Shown here one piece after another: positions 1 to 8,806 of a stretch of 19,422 nt of DNA; the stretch's first letter is position 1; every line of letters begins with the position of its first letter. The notes under the pieces are model-generated. The model worked only from the letters and a program-made list of their open reading frames with translations. It was not told the DNA's origin and searched no databases. The position numbers were made by a program, and so were the translations under genes. The stretch comes from Candidatus Rubrivivax defluviihabitans (GTDB taxonomy: Bacteria; Pseudomonadota; Gammaproteobacteria; Burkholderiales; Burkholderiaceae_C), in assembly GCA_016709385.1 (NCBI GenBank), contig JADJMW010000016.1, positions 1 through 19,422 on the forward strand. The letters run 5' to 3'.

Positions 1-1350
1 CTGCATGAACGCCTGGCCGCGCGCAAACTTACCCTTGTCCTTTGATCTGTCCAGCGCCTTCACTGCGTTTTGCAGTTGCGCCGCGCTGAACATCCCATCT
101 TCGGCACCGACAGAGGACGCTGCACGCTCAAGCCGCTTGAAGTTCGCCCAACCCTTATTGATCGCCGTCAACTCGTCAGCGAACTGCGGATTGTTGCGCT
201 GCACCAGACCACGAAGCGACGATTGCACTTCGCGCAGAGCATCGGCCACTAGTCGCGCGTCTGCATCCGTCGATCCGCCAAGTTGCGCGATTTTCTGTCC
301 CAGGTCGCTTTCGACGGCTTTCATCGTCTGCCCGGTCAGAGCCTGCTGGCCCTTGAACTTTCCGAGCACGTCGTTTTGCAGGATGCGCTGAAACGTCTTC
401 GCCGCGTTCGGATCAATCGAGCCGTTCGCCACCATGCCGCGAAGGCTGGACACCTCTTGATTGAAAGTCTTGTCTGCGCGAACCGTCAGCTTTGGCAGCA
501 GCGTTTCATAGGCGTCACTCAGCTTCGACTGCACGGCCGCCACCAGTTCGCGCCCTTGCAGACCGTCGGGCACCTTTGCGCCAATCGGTTCAAGCGCTCT
601 GTTCGCAACGGCCCGGTTCAGTTCGCCCGTAGCCCTGTTGCGCGCCGATGCGATGGCATCGCCGACGATGGGCAGGCTGATCGCCTTTTCCTCGACACGG
701 TTTGACATGCCGCCAAGCGTTTGCCCGATGGTCGGGTGCACGCCTGCGGCCTTGAGCGCCGCCATGTCTGGGTTCACCGACGCCCGCGGGCTGATCATGC
801 GCGACATCCCGGCCACGGCCGCCGGCACGGCACCACCCATGACTCCGCCAATCGCCGCCTGCTGTCCTTTCTCTGCCCAGAAGTCGCCGTCACCTACAGG
901 CGTCATGGACGCTGCTGCGGCCCCTGTAGCGGCCCCGGCGCCCATCCGTAGGGGTAGGGTGCTTGCTTGTGCTGCGCCGGCCCCCATCGCCAGATTTACC
1001 GGGCTGGCGACGTTGCCGGCCAGGCGCGCCCAATCGAAGCCTTCTGGCTTGCGCTGCTGATAGTCGGTCTCGCGCTCGCGGGTCTGCTGATCGACGCCAC
1101 CTTCAGGCAGGCGCGCAACCAATCCAAGGTTGTCTGCAATCCAGTTGTTCGCCCGGTTGCCTGCGTTGACGACGCTATCCGGCAGCGCTTTGGTCAGCAG
1201 TTGCGCGCCGCCTTGGATGGGGTCGATCATCCCCATCTTGAAGCGGTCCAGCACAGACATGACGGTGTGGCGCTGCTTCTTTTCGTCGTCCCATTGGACG
1301 GCGGACGGGTCTACGGAATCCCATTGAACCTGACTTGGATCAATCGGCAT
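1..1350 (-). CDS. Large internal virion / DNA-ejection-like protein, C-terminus beyond the window
   Basis: This frame stays open for 450 codons from ATG 1350 to base 1, so only the N-terminal part is present. I read every codon on the minus strand and found no stop. The protein starts MPIDPSQVQWDSVDPSAVQW, a short duplicated motif. Residues 111-190 are rich in Gly and Ala (AMGAGAAQAS, MGAGAATGAAAASM), and the rest looks helical and hydrophilic. Late-gene position, the Ala/Gly segment and long helical stretches fit phage proteins that travel inside the capsid and leave with the DNA, but I see no catalytic motif such as a lytic transglycosylase in this part. Its ATG overlaps the stop of the preceding reading frame by 11 bases, implying translational coupling. 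The role is inferred from composition and context; the coding call itself is strong. Confidence 0.85.
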   Translation of the reverse strand, partial: MPIDPSQVQWDSVDPSAVQWDDEKKQRHTVMSVLDRFKMGMIDPIQGGAQLLTKALPDSVVNAGNRANNWIADNLGLVARLPEGGVDQQTRERETDYQQRKPEGFDWARLAGNVASPVNLAMGAGAAQASTLPLRMGAGAATGAAAASMTPVGDGDFWAEKGQQAAIGGVMGGAVPAAVAGMSRMISPRASVNPDMAALKAAGVHPTIGQTLGGMSNRVEEKAISLPIVGDAIASARNRATGELNRAVANRALEPIGAKVPDGLQGRELVAAVQSKLSDAYETLLPKLTVRADKTFNQEVSSLRGMVANGSIDPNAAKTFQRILQNDVLGKFKGQQALTGQTMKAVESDLGQKIAQLGGSTDADARLVADALREVQSSLRGLVQRNNPQFADELTAINKGWANFKRLERAASSVGAEDGMFSAAQLQNAVKALDRSKDKGKFARGQAFMQ

Positions 1351-1444
1351 ATTCCGTACTCCCGTCGCTGTACTGCACCACCTTGCGCCCGTTCAGCGTG
1401 CCGGTTCGGGTGACTTCCTTTGCCACGCCTGCGTTGACTGGCAT
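1340..1444 (-). CDS. Possible 34-residue ORF, or C-terminal tail of the broken gene upstream
   Basis: ATG 1444 opens a 34-codon frame starting MPVNAGVAKEVTRTGTLNG and ending at TGA 1342-1340, inside the start of the next gene. An in-frame TAG lies directly before the ATG, so as the sequence stands this segment is separate from the broken gene. The Shine-Dalgarno match is weak (GGA only 3 bases upstream). I favour it being the C-terminus of the preceding gene, cut off by an indel, because the sequence upstream is clearly damaged. An independent small gene remains possible. Confidence 0.35.
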   Translation of the reverse strand: MPVNAGVAKEVTRTGTLNGRKVVQYSDGSTEYAD

Positions 1445-2521
1445 CTATCCGGCGCCGACAGGCTGGCAGCCAGAGATTCCGGTGTCAAGCCGACGCGTCT
1501 TTTCAAGCCTGTATCGTGGACTTTGCGCGTGTTGGTTGGCCTTGCGAAGTTCCGATCCGCTGCCGACGCCTCAACCGTTGATCTGCGCACAGTCATTCCA
1601 TCTCCTTGCGCATCGCCTTCCGCTGCAGTGGAGACTTGCGCATCGCTGCCGGTATGGCAATTTGGCGTTGATTGTAGCGTGCCTCACCCACGCGGCTTTC
1701 CGGTCGGTGCTAATTCCGGCCATGCCACAGATGATGCGTTTTGATATCCGCTGCGACGGGTCCGTCGAGTCAGCCGCGTCTTGCGATCTGCCTTGAATGC
1801 TGGCACCTTGATATCGCCGACCACTTCCGGCAGCGCGTTGAAGTCTTTCCGCAGTGCGGTCCTTCGTCTTGCCGTTCGGCCGGCTGATCTTGCCTCGCCT
1901 AGTGTTGACGTTGACGGTTGCCCCGGCGAAGGCTTGCCGGCTTGCCGCCGATCATCATCGAACGGCTGGGTTGCCTGCCTCTTGGCGAGGTCCGGCGCCG
2001 TGAATACCGCCCTCGTAGGGTCCGATTCGTCAATCACAGAGGCGCCAGGAGCAACCGTCGTCAGCTTGCGCTGTTTCGGCAGCATCATCTGAAACGCCGT
2101 CATCGGGTCAACCTTCGCCAGCGACTCGATCAACGCTCGCTGGTCAACCTGCGGCACCATGCCGGGTGCTGCCGTCGCCGCCGCCTGAGTCGGCCCGCCG
2201 AACTGCTGCATTGCCTGCTGCTGCGGCGTCCGTATCGCACCGCGATACGCGCCTTCGATGGCCGTGGCTCGCTCCTGCGCCGCCTTGCGCTCCGCCTGCT
2301 GCTGGATCATCTGCGACATCTGCATCTGCTGGAACGCCAGTTGCGCCTCGCGTGCCTTGCGCAGTTGCTCGCGCTGCTCCTTTCTCCGCGAGATACTGAT
2401 CATGCTGCCCCATCCCCATGAACATGCGCTGCCCGAATGACATGGGTCGCGCAGACGGGCCGGCAGCGGCCAGCAAGGCCAAGCCCATGCGGTTCTGGTC
2501 TGCGTTGAAGTCGATAGCCAT
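1340..2521 (-). pseudogene. Phage virion protein gene with several frame breaks
   Basis: The gene begins at ATG 2521 with a good ribosome site (GGGAGGA, about 6 bases upstream) and a TAATG overlap with the preceding gene. The first frame reads MAIDFNADQNRMGLALLAAA and on to about 2380. There one extra G in AAAGG shifts it to a second frame, which gives a Gln-rich coiled-coil-like stretch (EQREQLRKAREAQLAFQQMQ) and then LRKDFNALPEVV at about 1815-1855. Near 1760 the sense moves again (AADSTDP, then IICGMAGIS). Between 1740 and 1445 no single frame looks protein-like for long. The last frame ends TRTGTLNGRKVVQYSDGSTE, stop at 1340. The sequence LRKDFNALPEV and the ending resemble a recurrent phage structural family seen beside ejection proteins; that resemblance is from memory. 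At least five indels are needed, so either the sequence is error-rich here or the gene is decaying. Confidence 0.6.
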
Positions 2522-3675
2522 TACGAATCCTCCCGTCCGATCACGAGCACGTCAATCACATGGTTCTGCGTCATCCCGGCTGCGGGTGTGATCGTGATGC
2601 CTGAAGTAGTCGCCACCGCCCGCAGCGCAATGTGATCACTCTGATACTGCGCAATCACCATCGGCGCCGCTGTGTAGTTCTGATAGAAGTCAACCACGAT
2701 TGCCGTGGTCCCAGGTGTGGCCCCGAGAGTGATCTTGAACGCCATATCAGACCCGACGATGGTCGGTGATGTGCCGCCACCTGAAGTGATCGTCGGCGCG
2801 TATTCGGCGCTCCCACCGGAAATGCCAACCAAATGCCCCATGTCCGTGACGCGGAGCGCAGGGCTATTGGTGATGTTGCGCCAGAAGTCGATATTTCCTG
2901 ATGTAATGCCGCCTGCCCCGGCTTGAAGTTTGACCGTGCCGCCTGTAGTTGAGCCAGCGCCTGAAATCAAGTTTATGTCGCCGCCGGTCACTCCGGTGCC
3001 TAGCGGGTTGATGGTCGCCGCGCTACCTTCCCCTGGTGTCAACGCAATCGTGGTTCCGCCGCTAACGGTGAACGTCGTCGTCGGCGTGATCCCGACCGCC
3101 GCCGCAAACTGCGCCACCGACGCGCCGCCGGCCGCAACGTTGACCGTGTTCGTGCCGCTGCGGTAGAAGCCCGTATCAAGATCGGCCGCGAACGTGATCG
3201 CAGGCGCACCCACAGTGCCGTCACCGAACGTCGAAGCGTTGAGCACGTTGTTCCCTGACGCGCGGGTGTAGCTCACACAGCGCCAGTTGCCGGACCCGAG
3301 CGACACGAAGCACGCCACGTCACCACTGGCCGCCGTGATGTTCGCCGCGCTTGGCAGGATCAGCGACGTGGCGTTATGCGTCAGGACGTGCGCCGCGTTG
3401 AAGATCACCCACTTGTAGATCCCTGCGCTAACGGTGCCGAGCGCAGTGACTGTCGCCGCCGATCCGGTGAGCGTGATGAAAGTTTCGTCTTTCGATCCGA
3501 GGTCGGTCGAAGTTCCGGCGGCGAGAGTCGTCGGCGCCGACAGGTCGCGCACGACCTTTTGAATCATCCGCAAGTTGTCATCGAGATTGGTCGAAACAAC
3601 CGTAGACCCCACCGGCAGATTGCTGCTCTCGGTGGTGGACCATTCGTACAGGTGCGTCTTAACGTCTGCAGCCAT
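2521..3675 (-). CDS. Fibre-like virion appendage protein, 384 residues
   Basis: The protein is rich in Thr, Ser, Gly, Ala and Val and has almost no long helix, which is typical of trimeric beta-rich phage fibres. The N-terminus (MAADVKTHLYEWSTTESSNL) would be the virion attachment side. Residues of about 55-135 form a beta module ending GSGNWRCVSY, similar in style to the module in the 131-residue protein at 5989-6384. A Gly/Thr repeat-like segment follows (NLISGAGSTTGGTVKLQAGA), with a C-terminal domain containing GTTAIVVDFYQNYTAAPMVI. Start choice is firm: GGAGG sits 5 bases before ATG 3675, just past the TGA of the upstream gene. I infer a tail fibre or head-appendage role; receptor specificity cannot be read from sequence. 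Confidence 0.75.
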   Translation of the reverse strand: MAADVKTHLYEWSTTESSNLPVGSTVVSTNLDDNLRMIQKVVRDLSAPTTLAAGTSTDLGSKDETFITLTGSAATVTALGTVSAGIYKWVIFNAAHVLTHNATSLILPSAANITAASGDVACFVSLGSGNWRCVSYTRASGNNVLNASTFGDGTVGAPAITFAADLDTGFYRSGTNTVNVAAGGASVAQFAAAVGITPTTTFTVSGGTTIALTPGEGSAATINPLGTGVTGGDINLISGAGSTTGGTVKLQAGAGGITSGNIDFWRNITNSPALRVTDMGHLVGISGGSAEYAPTITSGGGTSPTIVGSDMAFKITLGATPGTTAIVVDFYQNYTAAPMVIAQYQSDHIALRAVATTSGITITPAAGMTQNHVIDVLVIGREDS

Positions 3676-3676
3676 C

Positions 3677-4672
<996 letters not shown>

Positions 4673-4681
4673 GGTGATTCC

Positions 4682-5980
4682 TTAAGGCTTCGGTGCAAAC
4701 ATGTTCCACCCGGCCCACGCGCCTAGGTACGGATTGCCCTGCATGTTCTGCGAGTTGGTGGCCGTGCCGCCCTGGCCGCCGGCTTGATTGCCTGCGTTTG
4801 CGAACTGCTGCCAATAGTTCATCGGGGCGTTCTGCTCGGCCGTCGTCGCGTTGACTCCGCCGCCGGCCCAGTTGTAGGCATCATTCATCAAGCCGCGGGT
4901 GTTCTGGAATCCGGTATTCGCCCAACCCATGTTGTCGTTGTAAATCCCGCGGTCCAAGTTCTGATCGAACTGATAGGCGTTCTGGCCGAGCGTGGCGTCG
5001 AATTGCCGGTTCTGGCTTCCGAGCGACTGATCGAACTGATAGCGGTTGTTGCCAAGGTTCGCATCAAACTGCCCTTGGTTCTGCTGCCGATTGCGGTAGT
5101 TCTCCAACATGTTGTTGCCGGCGCTGGCGTTGAACTGGTTCATGTTGTTGCCCTGGCCGGCATTAAACATGCTGTTCGTGTTCATGTTCCCGGCGTTGAA
5201 CATCGAATTTGTGTTCAGCGCGCCGGTATTGAACTGACCCTGAGCCTGCGCCAGATTGGAGTTGCGCGTCAGATCGTTGTTGCCTAGCGTGCTGTTGAAC
5301 ATCTGCCCTTGCAGGTTGTTCCCGGCGTCGAACATCGCGCCTTGCATCAGATAGTTGTTGTTCTGCGCGTTGCCCTGATACCCGCCGGCCAGGTTGCGCG
5401 ACAGATCGTTGGCCGACATTCCGGCGTTGAATTGGTTGTTCGCCTGCCCGCGATTGAGCGACGACTCCGCCAGCCCTTGCTGCGTCGTGTAGTCCTGCAT
5501 CCGCATCTGGTTCGACACGTTGCCGATGTTCTCGCCCAGGTCGCGGTACGCCTCGTTTTGAACTTGCTGCACGCCAGAGTTGCCAAAGCTGCCCGACTGC
5601 TGCGCCATCCGGTCCAGTTCGGGCACGACGGTCTGCTTGAAGCTGCGCTGCATGTCGCCAGCAGCGCGGCCGATAGCGCCTTCGAGATACTGATTCGGCC
5701 CGGCATAGGCGTTCTGTCCGGCGTTCTGGCTGCGCTCGCTCTGCTGCCCAAGATACGGGTTGTTGTACTGCGCGCCCTGCGCATATTGCATGACGCCAGG
5801 CGCGCCTTGAATGCCCTGCGACTGCTGCCCGATGTACGGGTTTTGCGTGTTGTAGGCATTGGCGCCGAACGCTCGCGCGCCCTGCTGATTAGCCGCCGCA
5901 AACGATCCCGCGGGGGTCTGCTGTTCGTAGTAGCCATATCCCTGCATGGGGATTTGTCCGTAACCGTATGGATTTGCCAT
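4682..5980 (-). CDS. Gln/Asn-rich repeat virion protein, 432 residues
   Basis: ATG 5980 is preferred over an upstream TTG at 5992 because GAGG lies 6 bases upstream of it. The protein is extreme in composition: mostly Asn, Gln, Gly, Ala, Tyr and Phe. Residues 1-100 hold NPY motifs (NPYIGQQ, NPYLGQQ) and Tyr/Gly runs. Residues 100-178 are a more ordinary helical segment (AAGDMQRSFKQTVVPELDRM). Residues 178-345 contain degenerate repeats of about 13-16 residues built on an aromatic pair such as QFN, MFN or QFD followed by a small residue and LG or N (FDANLGNN, FDQSLGSQ, FDATLGQN). The C-terminus again carries NPYLGAW. No enzyme motif is visible. Phage late regions often encode such proteins as internal or tail-tip components; that role is inferred. 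Confidence 0.75.
   Translation of the reverse strand: MANPYGYGQIPMQGYGYYEQQTPAGSFAAANQQGARAFGANAYNTQNPYIGQQSQGIQGAPGVMQYAQGAQYNNPYLGQQSERSQNAGQNAYAGPNQYLEGAIGRAAGDMQRSFKQTVVPELDRMAQQSGSFGNSGVQQVQNEAYRDLGENIGNVSNQMRMQDYTTQQGLAESSLNRGQANNQFNAGMSANDLSRNLAGGYQGNAQNNNYLMQGAMFDAGNNLQGQMFNSTLGNNDLTRNSNLAQAQGQFNTGALNTNSMFNAGNMNTNSMFNAGQGNNMNQFNASAGNNMLENYRNRQQNQGQFDANLGNNRYQFDQSLGSQNRQFDATLGQNAYQFDQNLDRGIYNDNMGWANTGFQNTRGLMNDAYNWAGGGVNATTAEQNAPMNYWQQFANAGNQAGGQGGTATNSQNMQGNPYLGAWAGWNMFAPKP
4946..5449 (-). repeat. Degenerate in-frame repeats coding the Asn/Gln/Phe units
   Basis: Over this span of the Gln/Asn-rich gene the DNA repeats units of about 39-48 bases coding an aromatic residue plus Asn or Asp, a small residue and Leu-Gly or Asn. 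The clearest tandem pair lies at 5156-5215, coding TNSMFNAGN then TNSMFNAGQ. The units have diverged at third positions, so this looks like old protein-level duplication rather than a recent slippage product. Confidence 0.6.
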
Positions 5981-5988
5981 GATGTGCC

Positions 5989-6384
5989 TCAAATCAGGTG
6001 CCAGTCGGCGCCGTCGGAAAAGAACTCGCGCGGTTGATATGCCGTCGTGAGCGTCACAGAAGCCGCGTCGTCAATGTTCCCGCTTGTGGATTGGATCGTG
6101 ACGACGTGCGTGGTGTTGTTCGTGCGCTTGACGACGACTCGCTTGTTTCGCATCACCGACGCTGCCGGGATCGTGATCGTGCATGTGCCGCTCGGCGCCA
6201 CCAGAATGACGTGATCGTTCTCGCCGGACGTGTATGCGCCAGTGATAGACACGAACTCCGAGAGCCGGTGATCCGCCGCTTGGTTGATCGCATCCGAATA
6301 CTCGCGCAGCAGCCGCAGCACTTCAAGGCGCCAGTTCTCGCCCATCTCGCGTGGCAGGATCGGTTGCGGGGTGACGCGCTTCAT
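5989..6384 (-). CDS. Short fibre-module virion protein, 131 residues
   Basis: A longer open frame reaches to 6642, but the start is placed at ATG 6384, which forms an ATGA overlap with the stop of the nozzle-like gene; the extension upstream is Arg/His-rich shadow sequence. Residues 1-40 are helical (ENWRLEVLRLLREYSDAINQ). The remainder is a compact beta domain of a kind common in phage fibres: HVILVAPSGTCTITIPAA, then NKRVVVKRTNNTTHVVTIQS and a final DGADWHLI. This module is usually a structural or trimerising unit in tail appendages. The next gene starts only 9 bases after the TGA. Confidence 0.75.
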   Translation of the reverse strand: MKRVTPQPILPREMGENWRLEVLRLLREYSDAINQAADHRLSEFVSITGAYTSGENDHVILVAPSGTCTITIPAASVMRNKRVVVKRTNNTTHVVTIQSTSGNIDDAASVTLTTAYQPREFFSDGADWHLI

Positions 6385-7844
6385 TCCAGCCCCTGCGGCT
6401 TGAGAGTAGGCACCAGCGACTCGATTTCCATCCCGCCAGCGAATGTGAGAGCGAATCGGTGATACCTGCCGGCTTGCAGCACGTCGAAGCGGTCGCCGTT
6501 GATCGACGCCGTTGACCCATAGCGCACCGTGCCGCCTAGATCGAATGTCGCCGCCGGTGTGATCGTCGCCGAGCTTGGCTTTGTGCGGTAGCGTGGCCGA
6601 ACTCGGGTGCAGACCGTTACCGTATCTTCGGACCCGTACCATCCCGTCGTCATGCTGGCGCCGGACGCGGTGCCCGACAGGCCGGTGAGCTTGTCAGCGG
6701 TGCTGATGTAGCTCAGGACCGGCGTCGCCGCATTCCAATACGGACTGTTGTAGCTGATGTCCGTGGGGATCTGATCGTATTGAATACTGGTGCCGAACTT
6801 GTCCGTGAACGTGTCATAGGTGACAGCCGATGTTATCGACTCCAGCACGTCCGTAATGGTCAGGTCGAAATGGCCCCATCGCTGCGTGTCATAGTGATAG
6901 ACGAGGCACGACGTGAGCGCGGCCGAGGTGGTCGGGTAGAACCAATAGATCCGCGAATTCACCCTGTCGTGAATTGCCCGGATGCTGCTGATGTAGGTCC
7001 GATTCAGTCGCGCAAAGAACCATTCCTTGATGCCCTTGCCGATAGACACCGGACGCGACCCGTCGAACGCATAGATGTCGTCGTCGCCGACAAAATAGTG
7101 CACCGTGCCGGCCGCCACCACCGCCTCATGCGAACTGCACCCGATATCGGTGGACACGCATTGAAACTGCCACACGACCGGGCTACCGACGTAGCGAGCG
7201 ACATAGATCGACTTCGCTTTGTAGGCCACGATTTCCGACTGCAGGCGCCTTAGCGCCGTGATCGGCCCCGGAGTCTCGACAAGCAGGCCCGTCGTGGCTT
7301 GCGTGCTGACACTCGGCGCCCAGGTGCCTGTCGGATTGAATATCTGCGAGCACCACCACCGATGTTCCTGCGCCGCGTTCGGCCCGCCAGAAATGCTTAG
7401 GCTTGCATCGTCAGTGTTCGCGAGCATCACAAACCCACTAGCCGCCTCCATTAGTGCAGCTTTAGGTGCATTGGCAACGTCAGCGAATGCGCCGCTGGCC
7501 GACTGCTGCAGCACGGTGGCGAGATTGATCGCAAGCGACGTATTGCCGAACTGCGCGAACCGCCAGCGATTGGCACCGACCGAATAAGCGCTAGCCGTCC
7601 GCGTGACATCGCTCCATGTCGTGGCGCCGGCCTCTTCCAGCTTGGCCGCGCTGCCTACGATGGTGCGTGTGCCGCCGCTCAGTGTGTACAGCAGCGCGCC
7701 GCCCAATGACGTGCCCGACAGAGCCGCCACCCCCAGATCAATGCCGCTCGGTGGCGTGCCGTACCCGCGCAGCGTAGGCACCGCAGATACTGCCTGCAGC
7801 ACCTCGGGCGCAATGTCTAGCGCATCTGGCAGAAACGTCAGCAT
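6381..7844 (-). CDS. Tail nozzle-like / tubular virion protein, 487 residues
   Basis: The protein is beta-rich with repeated blade-like stretches (GALLYTLSGGTRTIVGSAAK, VHYFVGDDDIYAFDGSRPVS, RIYWFYPTTS), as in the beta-propeller nozzle or tail tubular B proteins of podoviruses. An N-terminal FLPDALDIAPEVLQAVSAVP segment resembles the start of the same class. It follows the adaptor by one small gene, the position where the nozzle gene is expected. The start ATG 7844 overlaps the upstream stop as TGATG. The family assignment rests on pattern and gene order, not on a search. Confidence 0.7.
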   Translation of the reverse strand: MLTFLPDALDIAPEVLQAVSAVPTLRGYGTPPSGIDLGVAALSGTSLGGALLYTLSGGTRTIVGSAAKLEEAGATTWSDVTRTASAYSVGANRWRFAQFGNTSLAINLATVLQQSASGAFADVANAPKAALMEAASGFVMLANTDDASLSISGGPNAAQEHRWWCSQIFNPTGTWAPSVSTQATTGLLVETPGPITALRRLQSEIVAYKAKSIYVARYVGSPVVWQFQCVSTDIGCSSHEAVVAAGTVHYFVGDDDIYAFDGSRPVSIGKGIKEWFFARLNRTYISSIRAIHDRVNSRIYWFYPTTSAALTSCLVYHYDTQRWGHFDLTITDVLESITSAVTYDTFTDKFGTSIQYDQIPTDISYNSPYWNAATPVLSYISTADKLTGLSGTASGASMTTGWYGSEDTVTVCTRVRPRYRTKPSSATITPAATFDLGGTVRYGSTASINGDRFDVLQAGRYHRFALTFAGGMEIESLVPTLKPQGLE

Positions 7845-8122
7845 CAGGCGATCAACTCCGCGATCATGGTGTTCACGACGTCCTGAATTTCAGCGTCTGT
7901 CGAAGCCTTCTCAATCCCTGACGCGGCGCACCTGATCGCCAGCCGGCGCGCCAGGTCGGTATCTGCCGGCCCCTTGAGTTGATTGCGCGCAAAGGTCTTG
8001 GCGCCGGCCGACGACTGAGCGTTAGCCAGGATGGCCGCCGCTCCGATCCACATCGCCATTTGCAGCCGCTTGCCGAACGTGGAATCATTGACCAGATCGA
8101 ACGATTCAATGTAAGTGCTCAT
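7844..8122 (-). CDS. Small phage protein between adaptor and nozzle, 92 residues
   Basis: ATG 8122 overlaps the adaptor stop as ATGA. The sequence is mostly helical (GKRLQMAMWIGAAAILANAQ, ending DAEIQDVVNTMIAELIA), and the hydrophobic stretch near residues 22-36 is too short and amphipathic to be a convincing membrane span. Small helical proteins of about this size often accompany head-tail joining genes in tailed phages. I do not recognise a named family with certainty. Coupling to both neighbours implies expression at a similar level to the tail genes. Confidence 0.65.
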   Translation of the reverse strand: MSTYIESFDLVNDSTFGKRLQMAMWIGAAAILANAQSSAGAKTFARNQLKGPADTDLARRLAIRCAASGIEKASTDAEIQDVVNTMIAELIA

Positions 8123-8700
8123 ACTGTCATCCCGTCATGCCTGACGATCAACGGACCCGGGAAGCGTGCCTGCATCTCGGACTGCCGCAACCTCGATACG
8201 GCCTTCGCATAGAAGGCTAGCTCCTTCGACGGGTCGCCTTCGATGTAGGTCTTGGCCTCGGCCAGCGCGCCCCACAGGTAGATTTCGCACGCATTGGTCA
8301 GCAGCCAGTTCGTGTCGCCGTCATCTGCGAAAGCCGCGAACGCCTGCCAATAGTCAATGCTGTAGGCCGCCGTGGAACTCTGGAAGTAAAACAGTTCACC
8401 CTTGATGGTGAAGTTTCCCGAGTTGCAGTCCTCTTGCTGCGCGTACTCCTGCGGAGTGATGTACTTCTGCGGGTAGCCATCAAGCGCCACATTCCGCGCT
8501 TCAAGAAACCGTGTCGGCAGCGCGAGAGTCGTCGCCGCCAGTGTGCCAGTGGCAATCTGCTCCATCGCACGGCAGCGCACGTCACGACGGATATTCGACT
8601 CTGCGAGCCCGATGAAGTCGGGAATGATGTCGGTCAGGTCCGACCGCTTGAGCCAGGTCGCTACCGCGGTTTTTAACTGGCCGTATGTCGCAATCGCCAT
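8119..8700 (-). CDS. SU10-type head-tail adaptor protein, 193 residues
   Basis: The sequence has the look of the head-tail adaptor family found with SU10-type capsids: an N-terminal helix pair (TYGQLKTAVATWLKRSDLTD then IPDFIGLAESNIRRDVRCRA), a conserved TLALPTRFLEARNVALDG strand region, and long C-terminal helices (NWLLTNACEIYLWGALAEAK). Such adaptors form a ring below the portal and recruit the tail. It is the first gene after the sugar cassette and is preceded by a 102-base non-coding gap, so it probably begins a new transcription or translation unit. ATG 8700 has AGGGG 5 bases upstream, but that motif lies inside a predicted hairpin arm. Family call from memory of the pattern. Confidence 0.8.
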   Translation of the reverse strand: MAIATYGQLKTAVATWLKRSDLTDIIPDFIGLAESNIRRDVRCRAMEQIATGTLAATTLALPTRFLEARNVALDGYPQKYITPQEYAQQEDCNSGNFTIKGELFYFQSSTAAYSIDYWQAFAAFADDGDTNWLLTNACEIYLWGALAEAKTYIEGDPSKELAFYAKAVSRLRQSEMQARFPGPLIVRHDGMTV

Positions 8701-8703
8701 TGA

Positions 8704-8730
8704 GGCCCCTTTGTCGGGGCCGTCGGCCCC
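8704..8730 (-). promoter_or_regulatory. Alternative GC hairpins over the adaptor ribosome site
   Basis: Three 6-base arms alternate: GGCCCC at 8704-8709, GGGGCC at 8716-8721 and GGCCCC at 8725-8730 (plus-strand reading). The middle arm can pair with either flank. On the minus-strand transcript the arm nearest the gene carries the AGGGG Shine-Dalgarno motif of the adaptor, so one fold would hide it and the other free it. There is no T run after either hairpin, so it is not a classic terminator. A regulatory role is inference. Confidence 0.4.
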
Positions 8731-8778
8731 GCGTTGCGCGCAGGCCGGTCCTGGGTAGGACTATCGGCAGATGGTGCT

Positions 8779-8806
8779 AATGTAGCAAATGTGGGCGCAG
8801 AGTCAA
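8779..8806 (-). promoter_or_regulatory. Candidate sigma-70 promoter for the tail genes
   Basis: On the minus strand TTGACT (8806-8801, 5 of 6 to the -35 consensus) is followed after 16 bases by TACATT (8784-8779, 4 of 6 to the -10 consensus). The -35 overlaps the stop codon of the last cassette gene. It lies in one of the few true non-coding gaps and points into the adaptor gene. Two hexamers of this quality can arise by chance. Confidence 0.4.

Noticed and set aside
5..1060. Several plus-strand frames at the left edge
   Set aside because: The minus strand is open for 450 codons here with normal protein composition, so these are complements of that gene.
5309..6037. 242-codon plus-strand frame opposite the Gln/Asn-rich gene
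   Set aside because: It is a shadow: Val/Arg/His-rich with no ribosome site, while the minus frame has clear repeats and a good start.
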